64,000 nucleotides of DNA from an uncultured Psychrobacter sp. (lineage in GTDB: Bacteria > Pseudomonadota > Gammaproteobacteria > Pseudomonadales > Moraxellaceae), in contig NZ_CANKZC010000004.1 in NCBI RefSeq assembly GCF_947488565.1, positions 248,001 through 312,000 on the forward strand. The letters run 5' to 3'. Position 1 is the stretch's first letter, and the number at the start of each line of letters is the position of its first letter. Positions 45,481-54,368 of this stretch are shown one piece after another. The position numbers and the translations under genes are program-made. Under the pieces are notes generated by a model. It had not been told where the DNA came from. It did no database searches and saw only the letters and a program-made list of their open reading frames with translations.

Positions 45481-48400
45481 TCAACTATAATGAAAATGCA
45501 GGTTGTCTTCAGTCACCATGCTCTTTAACTGCTGCAAATTGTCGTCATTAGGATAGACGCGCCAATGCTCAGATAACCCTACATTAGCGATACCATAACT
45601 TTCATAGATGCTCAAGCCAAGTGGTAGGCAGTTATCATTGATTGAGTCGTCGGTATTGCTCAAAGCGTTGTTGGCATAGCTGTTGCCATTTTGTTGAAGT
45701 GTATCTTGATTTATATCATTTTCTAGCGCCAACAAGTCATTACCATCTTCATCATATAAGCTACCACCCATAACAGGATCATAGACACCAGTGTTATTAC
45801 TGTTGTCTTGTTCGTCCTGATCATTACTATAAGTCAAGCGCGGTGCTGGGATGATGTCAGCTTGTGCTGATTTGAGCAATGGCTGCAAACGCGTGAGTAA
45901 TTGAATATCACTACCGTGTATTTTAATACTGATTTTTTTGAGCCAACGTAAGCGTGCATCTACCATGGTCATGGCATTATCAAGTCGTGCAAACAGACGG
46001 CCATCACGCTCACGGATACTGCCTTTGATAATGACCACTTCATCTACCTTTAGCTGGTCTTTGACGCGGTTAAAACGCTCGGCATAGCAGCTGACTTCTA
46101 ATCGTGAGGTACCGTCATCTAAGGTAATCACATTTCGGTTACCGAAGTTGGCGATATCGATAATAAGGCCTGCAAAGTAGCAGCTGCCGTTGTAACCTGT
46201 GTCTGTGAGCTTATCGAGACGAGCGCCAGAGGTGTAGCGCTTTAATTCATCCAAATACTCATTAATAGGATGGCCGGTAAGATATAGCCCTAGTGTGTTT
46301 TTTTCTGCTTTGAGGCGGTGTTTATCACCCCAAATCAGCTCTGGTGTCATTTTCAACGGCGGCGCTGCGACCACGCCGTCCATTTCACCAAACAAATCCA
46401 TCATGCCAAGTTCGTTGTTTTGGCGGTCTTGCTCAGCGGCTTGTACCGCGCTTGGCAACTGACTCATGAGCGCGCCACGAATCTCGTAAGCTTCGTCGCT
46501 TGGCAGATCAGGGCGTAATATTGCGGCAAAGTCATCAAAACAGCCAGCGCTTACTAAGGCCTCTAAAGTACGCTTATTGACTTTTTTGATATCTACTCGG
46601 CGGCAAAAATCATAGAGGTCTTTAAAAGGGCCTCCGCGGCGACGCGCATCGACGATAGACTCAACCGCACCTTCACCGACGCCTTTGATCGCTCCTAAGC
46701 CGTAGATAATGTTGGTCGGCGTATCGGCAACAAAGTGCCACTCGCTACGGTTCACTGATGGATTGACAACCGTGAGGCCAAAGTTTTCGCGGCAGTCATT
46801 AATAAAGAACACGACGTTGTCAGTATTGTTCATATCAGAGGTCAGTACCGCAGCCATAAATTCGGCAGGGTAGTACTGCTTGAGATAAGCGGTCTGATAA
46901 GCGAGCACACCGTAAGCGGCGGAGTGCGAGCGGTTAAAGCCATAACCGGCAAACTTCTCCATCAAGTCAAATACGCCGCCTGAGGTCGCTTCATCGATCC
47001 CTTGCGCGGTCGCACCAGTGACAAAGATATCGCGCTGTTTGGCCATCTCCTCAGGTTTCTTTTTACCCATGGCTCGGCGTAGCATATCCGCACCGCCCAA
47101 GCTATAGCCTGCCATGACCTGTGAGATTTGCATTACTTGTTCTTGATAGACAATAACGCCGTTGGTATTCTCGAGGATCGGCTCAAGATTGGGGTGATCG
47201 TAGATGACCTCCTCGCGGCCATGTTTACGGTCGATATACATCTCAACCATACCTGCGTCTAGCGGACCTGGACGATAGAGTGCACACATAGCGATGACGT
47301 CTTCGATATTGGTCGGTTGTAGCTTGGCTAAGTATTTTTTCATGCCCATACTTTCTAGCTGAAAGACGGCCGTGGTCTTAGCATCTTGCAACAGCTTATA
47401 AGCTTTTTTATCATCTAGTGGCAAGTCTTCTAATACTAGCGCATCGAGACCTTCTTTTGCGCGGCGCAGGTTGATGTTTTCTACCGCAGCATTGATAACG
47501 GTTAAATTACGCAGGCCCAAGAAGTCAAACTTTACCAGGCCCACATCTTCGACATCATCTTTGTCAAATTGGCTAACACGATGTCCGTCATCATCGCAGT
47601 AAATGGCGCTAAAATCAGTAATTCTATGCGGGGCAATCAGGACGCCACCAGCATGTTTACCAACGTTGCGGCATACGCCTTCAAGCTTAATCGCCATCTC
47701 CCAAATCTCAATGGCATCTTCATAATCCATATTGTCAGGGTTAGAAATCAGGTCTTTGAGCTGCGGCTCTTGCTCAAGTGCTTGAGATAATGTAATGCCG
47801 GGGGTTTTGGGAATCAGCTTGGATATTTTATTGGCCAAAAAGTAAGACTTGCTTTGTACTCGCGCCACATCACGTACCACCGCTTTAGCCGCCATCGTAC
47901 CAAAAGTGATAATCTGCGAGACTGCTTCACGACCATAAGTTTGCGCCACATAATCGATCACTCTATCGCGGCCTTCAATACAAAAGTCAATATCGAAATC
48001 GGGCATTGAGACCCGCTCTGGGTTTAAAAAACGCTCGAATAATAGGTCGTAATGAATGGGGTCAAGATCGGTAATATTCAGTGCATAGGCGACTAGTGAG
48101 CCAGCACCAGAACCACGGCCAGGGCCAACTGGGACACCATTAGCCTTGGCCCAGCGGATAAAGTCCATGACGATTAAGAAATAACCGGGGAAACCCATCG
48201 ATAAGATGATATTAAGCTCGTACTCTAAGCGCTCATCGTACTGTTTGCGAAAGTCACTCCAGCTGTCGTCGCGCTCTTCCACAGGAAAGAGCTTATCCAA
48301 CCGATGATTGAGGCCGCGCTGCGACTCTGCGCGGAAAAACGATTCAATCGTCTCACCTTCAGGTACAGGAAAGTCGGGTAGTACGTTGATGCCAAGGGTC

Positions 48401-49197
48401 AAGATCACATTACAGCGGGTTGCTAAACGTAAGGTATTATTAATAACTTGTGGAATATCATCAAACAACTGCGCCATCTGTTCTTGAGTCTTCAAATATT
48501 GCTCATCTGAGTACAGTCTTGGACGATTTGGGTCAGCCAGTACATAAGAGCCTGCGATACAAACGCGGGCTTCGTGAGCATCGAAGTCTTCTTGCTCTAA
48601 AAAACGCACATCGTTGTGTGCAATGAGAGGAATATTGTGTTTGGCACCTGAGTGGATAGCGGCTTTGATAAAAGCATCTTCCCCTGAGCGATTGGTACGT
48701 TTGATAGCAAAATATAAGCGATCATCAAACTGCGCTTGCCATTCGTTTATCAGCTCATCGGCTTTTTCTGGCATAGAGCCGAGTAAGGCCTGGCCGACGT
48801 CTGATCTTTCACCGAACAAGACAATAACGCCTGCAGCGTGCTCTAGAATATGACTGCGCTTGATAATGGGTACGCCGTGATTATCAGGATCGGCGCGGCC
48901 TTCGGTAAAGCCTAGAGATACGATGCGGGTGATGTTTTGATAGCCCTCGTTGTCCATAGCCAGCAGGGTAAGCCTTGAGTCTTCATCATCCATAATGACT
49001 TCACTACCAATGATGGGCTTGATACCAGCGCCTAGGCAGGTACGATAAAACTTCACTGTGGCATAAAGGTTGGATAAATCAGTTAACGCCAGCGCACATT
49101 GATTATCGGCAGCAGCAGCTTTGATAAGCGGCTTGATGCGCACGATAGAATCGGTGATTGAATATTCGCTGTGAATGCCAAGGTGTACAAATGCCAT
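45481..49197 (-). CDS. dnaE: DNA polymerase III alpha subunit
   Basis: Replicative polymerase. PHP domain at the start (FVHLGIHSEYSITDSI), catalytic aspartates in SMPDFDIDFC, fingers with VGKHAGGVLIAP, FDFLGLRNL with the third aspartate, and beta-clamp binding region, HhH and OB domain (ARLDKLTDTGYNGSCYFAGLI...). 1238 residues, about 75 longer than E. coli DnaE. The extra lies near the C-terminus (about residues 1120-1195), an Asn/Asp/Gln-rich stretch. Otherwise standard. It is followed by the Hpt and trmJ genes on the same strand. Confidence 0.95.
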   Translation of the reverse strand: MAFVHLGIHSEYSITDSIVRIKPLIKAAAADNQCALALTDLSNLYATVKFYRTCLGAGIKPIIGSEVIMDDEDSRLTLLAMDNEGYQNITRIVSLGFTEGRADPDNHGVPIIKRSHILEHAAGVIVLFGERSDVGQALLGSMPEKADELINEWQAQFDDRLYFAIKRTNRSGEDAFIKAAIHSGAKHNIPLIAHNDVRFLEQEDFDAHEARVCIAGSYVLADPNRPRLYSDEQYLKTQEQMAQLFDDIPQVINNTLRLATRCNVILTLGINVLPDFPVPEGETIESFFRAESQRGLNHRLDKLFPVEERDDSWSDFRKQYDERLEYELNIILSMGFPGYFLIVMDFIRWAKANGVPVGPGRGSGAGSLVAYALNITDLDPIHYDLLFERFLNPERVSMPDFDIDFCIEGRDRVIDYVAQTYGREAVSQIITFGTMAAKAVVRDVARVQSKSYFLANKISKLIPKTPGITLSQALEQEPQLKDLISNPDNMDYEDAIEIWEMAIKLEGVCRNVGKHAGGVLIAPHRITDFSAIYCDDDGHRVSQFDKDDVEDVGLVKFDFLGLRNLTVINAAVENINLRRAKEGLDALVLEDLPLDDKKAYKLLQDAKTTAVFQLESMGMKKYLAKLQPTNIEDVIAMCALYRPGPLDAGMVEMYIDRKHGREEVIYDHPNLEPILENTNGVIVYQEQVMQISQVMAGYSLGGADMLRRAMGKKKPEEMAKQRDIFVTGATAQGIDEATSGGVFDLMEKFAGYGFNRSHSAAYGVLAYQTAYLKQYYPAEFMAAVLTSDMNNTDNVVFFINDCRENFGLTVVNPSVNRSEWHFVADTPTNIIYGLGAIKGVGEGAVESIVDARRRGGPFKDLYDFCRRVDIKKVNKRTLEALVSAGCFDDFAAILRPDLPSDEAYEIRGALMSQLPSAVQAAEQDRQNNELGMMDLFGEMDGVVAAPPLKMTPELIWGDKHRLKAEKNTLGLYLTGHPINEYLDELKRYTSGARLDKLTDTGYNGSCYFAGLIIDIANFGNRNVITLDDGTSRLEVSCYAERFNRVKDQLKVDEVVIIKGSIRERDGRLFARLDNAMTMVDARLRWLKKISIKIHGSDIQLLTRLQPLLKSAQADIIPAPRLTYSNDQDEQDNSNNTGVYDPVMGGSLYDEDGNDLLALENDINQDTLQQNGNSYANNALSNTDDSINDNCLPLGLSIYESYGIANVGLSEHWRVYPNDDNLQQLKSMVTEDNLHFHYS

Positions 49198-49545
49198 AGA
49201 AGACTCTTACTAATGCAATCGAAAGAAGATGAGCTACCAAGAAAATAATTTGATTATTATCAATGATTTGAATAGGTTTTTTAAAAGTAGTTAGAAGTAA
49301 ATAGGGCGTTAATAGCCTTATTTATTCACTTTAAATTTAGCTGCTAATAATAGCATTATTTGGCACAGACAACCACTGATTCAGCTACTAGGTGTTACAA
49401 GAGAAAGAATGAAATCGGTTTCCAGATTTGCGGCAAAATTTTGATATGATTTTGATATAAAAGTGTTTTTTAGGTTGGCAAAGTATATAACGAAGATTTA
49501 ACACGCCCTAGTCTTTGCCCAATTTATAATGTTTTGACAACCCAC
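49198..49545. other. Intergenic gap, 348 bases, upstream of dnaE
   Basis: AT-rich, no gene seen. A direct repeat of attttgatat occurs at 49438-49447 and 49449-49458. The dnaE promoter and the end of the upstream pseudogene transcript must lie here. Confidence 0.4.
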
Positions 49546-50489
49546 CTATCTGAACCGGGCAAGCTGATAAGGTTTGGGATCAATAATATGACTTTCATCA
49601 AAATAGTATTCGGCAATCATTTTTGCACTGACAACAGCTTGTGTTAAGCCTAAATGCTGATGGCCAAAGTTTAAAAACTCACGCTCAATCTTATCTATAA
49701 CAGGTAGAGAGTCAAAGGTTGATGGCCGAAAGCCCATCCATGGCACATTATCGTTGGAATTTAGGGGAGTCTTTAGCATAGGCTGTGCGTGCTGTAAGAA
49801 TATATGCGCTCGTTGCATATTGGCAGGAGCTTCAAGTCCTGCATATTCTACTGTGCCCGCCAAACGTAAACCCTCCTGCATCGGTGTCATCACAATGCGC
49901 CGATCTAGACTGGTTACGGGAGTCTGTATGCATCTGCTTTCATGAGGTAACATCAAATGATAACCACGTTCGGTATCTAAAGGAACATTGACCCCCGTTA
50001 ATTGTTTAGCCAAGGTTTTTGAATGAGCACCTGCCGATAAGATCACTTTGGAGGCGGTGATATCCCCTTGATTGGTCTTCAAGCGAATGCCATCTACATC
50101 AGTGTGCGCTTCAAGGACCCGGCAATGTTCAATAATCTCACCACCAAGGTGTCTAAAAGTGCTGCTAAGCTGATTGATTACCGCAGTTAAATTGGTGATA
50201 TGTCCTGTGTTTGGGAAAAACAACGCCGCTAATTGATTATCTTGTAAGGCGGGTTCATGTTCTAATAGCATCTCTTTGGTCAGTAGTTCATTGGTCACAC
50301 CAACATTGTTAAGACGCTTGCCTTGGGTCATGAGCAGATCAATGCCACTTGTTTTTCAGTAGTCAACAATGAACCTTTTACCTCTATCCAATCGTTTAAT
50401 TGCCACTGGTTGGCAAAGTCTAGCCATGCTTGAAGGCAGTTAGTATTTAAATTTAGCAGAATACTAAGCTCAGAAAATATCCAGAGAAT
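49546..50489 (-). pseudogene. Decayed FAD-dependent D-amino acid dehydrogenase (DadA-like)
   Basis: The frame at 49546-50331 encodes 261 residues that match only the C-terminal two-thirds of DadA-type oxidoreductases (LLEHEPAL, HITNLTAVINQL, VILSAGAHSKTLA, TERGYHLML, PWMGFRPSTFDSLPVID, FGHQHLGLTQA). The N-terminal FAD-binding Rossmann motif is missing. Translating upstream, a second frame (about 50328-50489) gives family-like sequence (AWLDFANQWQL, IEVKGSLLTTEKQ) that runs into a stop at 50328, just where the first frame opens. So there is a frameshift near 50331-50360 plus loss of the 5' end. It lies 68 bases after glcF. Confidence 0.85.
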
Positions 50490-50557
50490 TTAACTACCTT
50501 TATCTTCATTTGTAAATAAGGAGATTCAACTTAATTTACCTATTATCGTAAATTTAG

Positions 50558-51769
50558 CTACTGCGGATCCAACAATTCAATCCAGTGCTTCACTGGTACG
50601 CTTGATCGGCTACTTAAGTGGAGTTGGCAACCTATATTAGCGGTTACTATCTGCTCTGGATAACCAATCGTCAAGTCCGCAAGCTTATTGGTTAGTAACT
50701 GCTGACTCAGCTTAGGCTGCAGTATTGAGTAAGTCCCAGCAGAGCCGCAACATAAATGCTTGTCTTTAGTAGGCGTGAGCTCAACGCCTGCCTGCTGCAA
50801 TATCCGTTCAACTAAGCCGCCCAGCTGCTGGGCATGTTGCAAAGAGCAAGGGCAGTGTACGGCTGTTTTGCGCCCTTTATCTTGCAATTGCAGCCGACTC
50901 AGATCTTCCTTAACTAATATTTCTCCAAGATCACGGGTAAGCTCACTTACTCGTTTCGCTTTGGTGGCATAAGCTGGGTCATACTGTAGCTTTTCGCCGT
51001 AGTCTTTGACCATTGAACCGCAGCCAGACGCACTGATGACAATGGCCTCTACGCCTGATTCAATATAGGGCCACCACGCATCGATGTTGCGGCGCATGAA
51101 TGCCAGCCCCTCTTCATGGGCGGACATGTGATAGCTGACGGCACCGCAGCACCCTGCTTTGGGCGCAGTAAATAAGCTAATACCTAATTTATCAAGTACA
51201 CGAGCGGCTATAATATTGGTGTTTGGCGTTGCTGAAGGCTGAGCACATCCGGCTAATACCAACATTTGGCGTGAATGCTGCTGTATTGGCATAGGAAGTT
51301 TGTTTTGTCTCGTTGGCACTGTCGCTTTTAGGCTGCTTGGCAATATAGGCCGTACTGATTGCCCTAGGCGTAACAAAAATCCGAAGCGATGAGCGTAGGG
51401 TAATACCTTACGAATTAGCCAACGTAGTAGCTTTTGCTGTAGCGGTCGCTCTAATTGCTCCTCCATAATGCCGCGGCCTATTTCGGCTAGGCGACCGTAT
51501 TTCACGCCAGAGGGACAGGTGGTTTCGCAGCTACGACAGGTTAGACAACGATCTAAGTGTGTTTGCGTTTTTTCGCTAACGTTACCGGTCTCAAGCAGTT
51601 GTTTGACCAAATAAATTCGTCCACGTGGGCCATCTCTTTCATCGCCTAATTCTTGATAAGTAGGACAGGTGGCATTACAAAACCCGCAGTGTACGCAGCT
51701 ACGTAATATAGAGTCGGCCTCTTCGATTTCTGGATGATCTATATACTTCACATTAATTTGGGTACGCAT
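50558..51769 (-). CDS. glcF: Glycolate oxidase iron-sulfur subunit
   Basis: Electron-transfer subunit of glycolate oxidase. Two [4Fe-4S] ferredoxin motifs: CVHCGFCNATCP near residue 25 and CLTCRSCETTCP near residue 75. The C-terminal half has two cysteine-rich CCG-type domains (AGCCGAVSYH, LCCGSAGTYS). 403 residues. It begins 12 bases after glcE. The complex oxidises glycolate to glyoxylate and feeds electrons to the membrane quinone pool. Confidence 0.93.
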   Translation of the reverse strand: MRTQINVKYIDHPEIEEADSILRSCVHCGFCNATCPTYQELGDERDGPRGRIYLVKQLLETGNVSEKTQTHLDRCLTCRSCETTCPSGVKYGRLAEIGRGIMEEQLERPLQQKLLRWLIRKVLPYAHRFGFLLRLGQSVRPILPSSLKATVPTRQNKLPMPIQQHSRQMLVLAGCAQPSATPNTNIIAARVLDKLGISLFTAPKAGCCGAVSYHMSAHEEGLAFMRRNIDAWWPYIESGVEAIVISASGCGSMVKDYGEKLQYDPAYATKAKRVSELTRDLGEILVKEDLSRLQLQDKGRKTAVHCPCSLQHAQQLGGLVERILQQAGVELTPTKDKHLCCGSAGTYSILQPKLSQQLLTNKLADLTIGYPEQIVTANIGCQLHLSSRSSVPVKHWIELLDPQ

Positions 51770-51781
51770 AACGTTTTCCTA

Positions 51782-52840
51782 TTACATCCAACTATAGAGA
51801 CGACCTGGATTAAAAATACCCATCGGATCAAAAGTCTGTTTGAGCCGTTGATGGAGTCCGCGCAGTACCTCAGGCTGAGTATGAAACACCTCTTGTAACC
51901 GATTACCACCACGGTAAAGGCTCACTTGACCACCCATACTCTTGGCAAGTGCTTCCAATGATTCAGTATCAAAATCACCGCGCAGCCAGCGTTGACTGCC
52001 GCCCCAATCTAGCAGCCACTCTTTATCTGACAATACATGCTCAGCATTACTATTGACTGAAAACCGCCATAGAGGCGCACGATCCGCAAAGTAACCTAAT
52101 TGCTGCTCACGTAGCTGTGTCCATAGATTATTACCTTCTTCTAATACCACGCCTTGCCATTGCTTAACAGTGCTCTCAACGGCACTACGCGCGCCCTCTA
52201 AACGTAGATAAAGGTGATTGTCAAACCAACAAGCAGCCGTCAAAGGATTTGGCAATCCTGCCAAACGGTTCATCTCTTTAATAGCCTGCGCGGCATCTAT
52301 TTCGCGTTTGAGGGTGAGAGAAGCGGCAGGTTTGGGCATGACCTTTAGGCTGACTTCGCTAATGACTCCTAAAGTCCCCATTGCTCCAGCCTGCATTCTT
52401 GAGACATCGTAGCCGGCGACGTTTTTCATCACCTGACCACCAAAGCGCAGCGCCTCGCCTCGACCATTAATCAGGCGAATACCAAGAACATGATCTCTTA
52501 TTGAACCATTCCAAGGACGTCCTGGTCCTGATAAATGACAAGCTAGCGTGCCACCTAAAGTAGCCTGTCCATCAAATAGTGGCGGCTCAAACGCCAGTCT
52601 TTGATTGTGTTCACTCAAGGCGTCATTAATCTGGGTTAACGGCGTGCCTGCTCGTGCAGTCAACACCAGCTCAATCGGCTCGTAGCTCACAATACCTCTG
52701 TGCTCAGCGATATTAAGCGGGACACCATTGGGCGTGCGACCCATAAATTCCTTGCTGCCACCGCCAACTATTTGTAATTTGCTACCCTCACTACTGGCTT
52801 GTTTGATATGCTCAATTAGCTCGGCACTGATATCTTTCAT
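51782..52840 (-). CDS. glcE: Glycolate oxidase FAD-binding subunit
   Basis: Second flavin-type subunit of glycolate oxidase, with the FAD-binding PCMH domain: IVGGGSKEFMG, LTARAGTPL, FDGQATLGGTLACHLSGPGRPWNGSIRDHVLGI and VMKNVAGYDVSRMQAGAMGTLGVI. The C-terminal part ends FDPMGIFNPGRLY. 352 residues, like E. coli GlcE. Its start overlaps the glcD stop by 4 bases, a sign of coupled translation. Confidence 0.93.
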   Translation of the reverse strand: MKDISAELIEHIKQASSEGSKLQIVGGGSKEFMGRTPNGVPLNIAEHRGIVSYEPIELVLTARAGTPLTQINDALSEHNQRLAFEPPLFDGQATLGGTLACHLSGPGRPWNGSIRDHVLGIRLINGRGEALRFGGQVMKNVAGYDVSRMQAGAMGTLGVISEVSLKVMPKPAASLTLKREIDAAQAIKEMNRLAGLPNPLTAACWFDNHLYLRLEGARSAVESTVKQWQGVVLEEGNNLWTQLREQQLGYFADRAPLWRFSVNSNAEHVLSDKEWLLDWGGSQRWLRGDFDTESLEALAKSMGGQVSLYRGGNRLQEVFHTQPEVLRGLHQRLKQTFDPMGIFNPGRLYSWM

Positions 52841-54318
52841 GCCGGTGCTCCCTGTTGTGGCGGCTGACGCACAGAGTCGTCCATTATCTTATCAAGCGCC
52901 CGATATTCCTGACAATTTTTTAGGACAGGGATGCCTTTACCTGGATTAAGCGTACCAACAGGATCAAAAGCGGACTTAATAGCATGAAATTGGCGCAATT
53001 CCTGCTCATTAAATTGCACACGCATTTGGCGGATTTTTTCTACACCGACGCCATGCTCACCAGTGATACAACCGCCCACTTTGACACAAAGCTCTAAGAT
53101 ACGAGCGCCAAACTCCTCAGTTTTCTCAAGCTGACCTGGCATATTGGCATCGAATAATATCAGTGGATGCAAGTTACCATCACCCGCATGAAAGACATTG
53201 GCCACACGCAAGTTATAATGCTCCGAGAGTTTTTGCATTTCAGTCAACACATAAGCCAGCTGGCCACGAGGAATAGTACCATCCATGCAATAGTAGTCGG
53301 GTGAGATGCGGCCTACTGCTGGAAAGGCGGACTTACGACCTTTCCATAACAACGCACGTTCCGCCTCGTTTTGAGAAACTCGAGTTGAGGTGGCTCCTAG
53401 TTGGGTCAAGAGCTGCTCAACTTCGATGATTTGCTCTTGAACTTCCGCCGCCGTACCATCTAATTCACATAGTAGTAGCGCCTTTGCATCGGTAGGATAA
53501 CCGGCTTGAGCAAAAGCTTCAGCTGCGATAATGGCATAGCTATCCATCATCTCAAGCCCCGCTGGGATAATGCCTTTAGCAATGATACCGCCTACCGCAT
53601 CGCCTGCTGTCTGAACATCATTAAAAGCGGCCATAATAACCTGTGCCTTTTCAGGACTGGGTAATAATTTGACTGTCACTTCAGTGACTACGCCAAGCAA
53701 ACCCTCAGAGCCCGTTATCAAGGCCATCAGATCAATGCCGTTACTGTCTAGCCCCTCACTTCCAATGCTGATTAGCTCTCCTTCGACAGTGACCATCTCG
53801 ACCTTTAATAAGTTGTGAGTCGTCAGCCCGTACTTGAGACAGTGTACGCCGCCTGAGTTTTCGGCGACGTTGCCGCCTATCGTACAAGCAATTTGAGAGG
53901 AGGGGTCCGGACCATAATATAAGCCATGTACGGAGGCTGCTTCACTGATGGCTAAGTTACGTACGCCGGGTTGCAAGCGTGCCGTACGTGCTAAAGGATC
54001 TATCTCTAGGATATGCTTAAAACGTGACAGTACTAGCAGTACACCATCGGGGTTGGGCATGGCTCCAGCGCAAAGACCTGTGCCTGCCCCGCGAGCGACC
54101 ACCGGAATCTGGTAGCGATGACAAATACGCATGACTTCTTGTATCTGCTCGACCGTATCTGGCAGAACGACTAGCAGCGGCATATCGCAATAGACAGACA
54201 AACCATCACATTCAAAAGGCTTTTGAGTTTCCTCATCACTGATCACGTATTCAGGCTCAATAAAAGCGCGAAACATAGTCGCTAATGTGGTTTTGTCAGG
54301 TCTTTTGCTCTCAATCAT
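52837..54318 (-). CDS. glcD: Glycolate oxidase catalytic subunit
   Basis: FAD-linked oxidase of the vanillyl-alcohol oxidase fold. PCMH FAD-binding pieces: PVVARGAGTGLCAGAMP, QPGVRNLAI, YGPDPSSQIACTIGGNVAENSGG and HNLLKVEMV. The C-terminal domain has VFHAGDGNLHPLI, GCITGEHGVGVEK and FDPVGTLNPGK. 493 residues, as E. coli GlcD. No glcC regulator or glcB/glcG gene is adjacent; ggt lies 50 bases upstream on the same strand, suggesting a shared transcript. D-lactate or 2-hydroxyglutarate dehydrogenases are close relatives, but the D-E-F set favours glycolate. Confidence 0.93.
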   Translation of the reverse strand: MIESKRPDKTTLATMFRAFIEPEYVISDEETQKPFECDGLSVYCDMPLLVVLPDTVEQIQEVMRICHRYQIPVVARGAGTGLCAGAMPNPDGVLLVLSRFKHILEIDPLARTARLQPGVRNLAISEAASVHGLYYGPDPSSQIACTIGGNVAENSGGVHCLKYGLTTHNLLKVEMVTVEGELISIGSEGLDSNGIDLMALITGSEGLLGVVTEVTVKLLPSPEKAQVIMAAFNDVQTAGDAVGGIIAKGIIPAGLEMMDSYAIIAAEAFAQAGYPTDAKALLLCELDGTAAEVQEQIIEVEQLLTQLGATSTRVSQNEAERALLWKGRKSAFPAVGRISPDYYCMDGTIPRGQLAYVLTEMQKLSEHYNLRVANVFHAGDGNLHPLILFDANMPGQLEKTEEFGARILELCVKVGGCITGEHGVGVEKIRQMRVQFNEQELRQFHAIKSAFDPVGTLNPGKGIPVLKNCQEYRALDKIMDDSVRQPPQQGAPA

Positions 54319-54368
54319 ACGGCCCCCCTTAGCTTAGGATCTGCTGAACACCCACTTTGTTACCCGAT

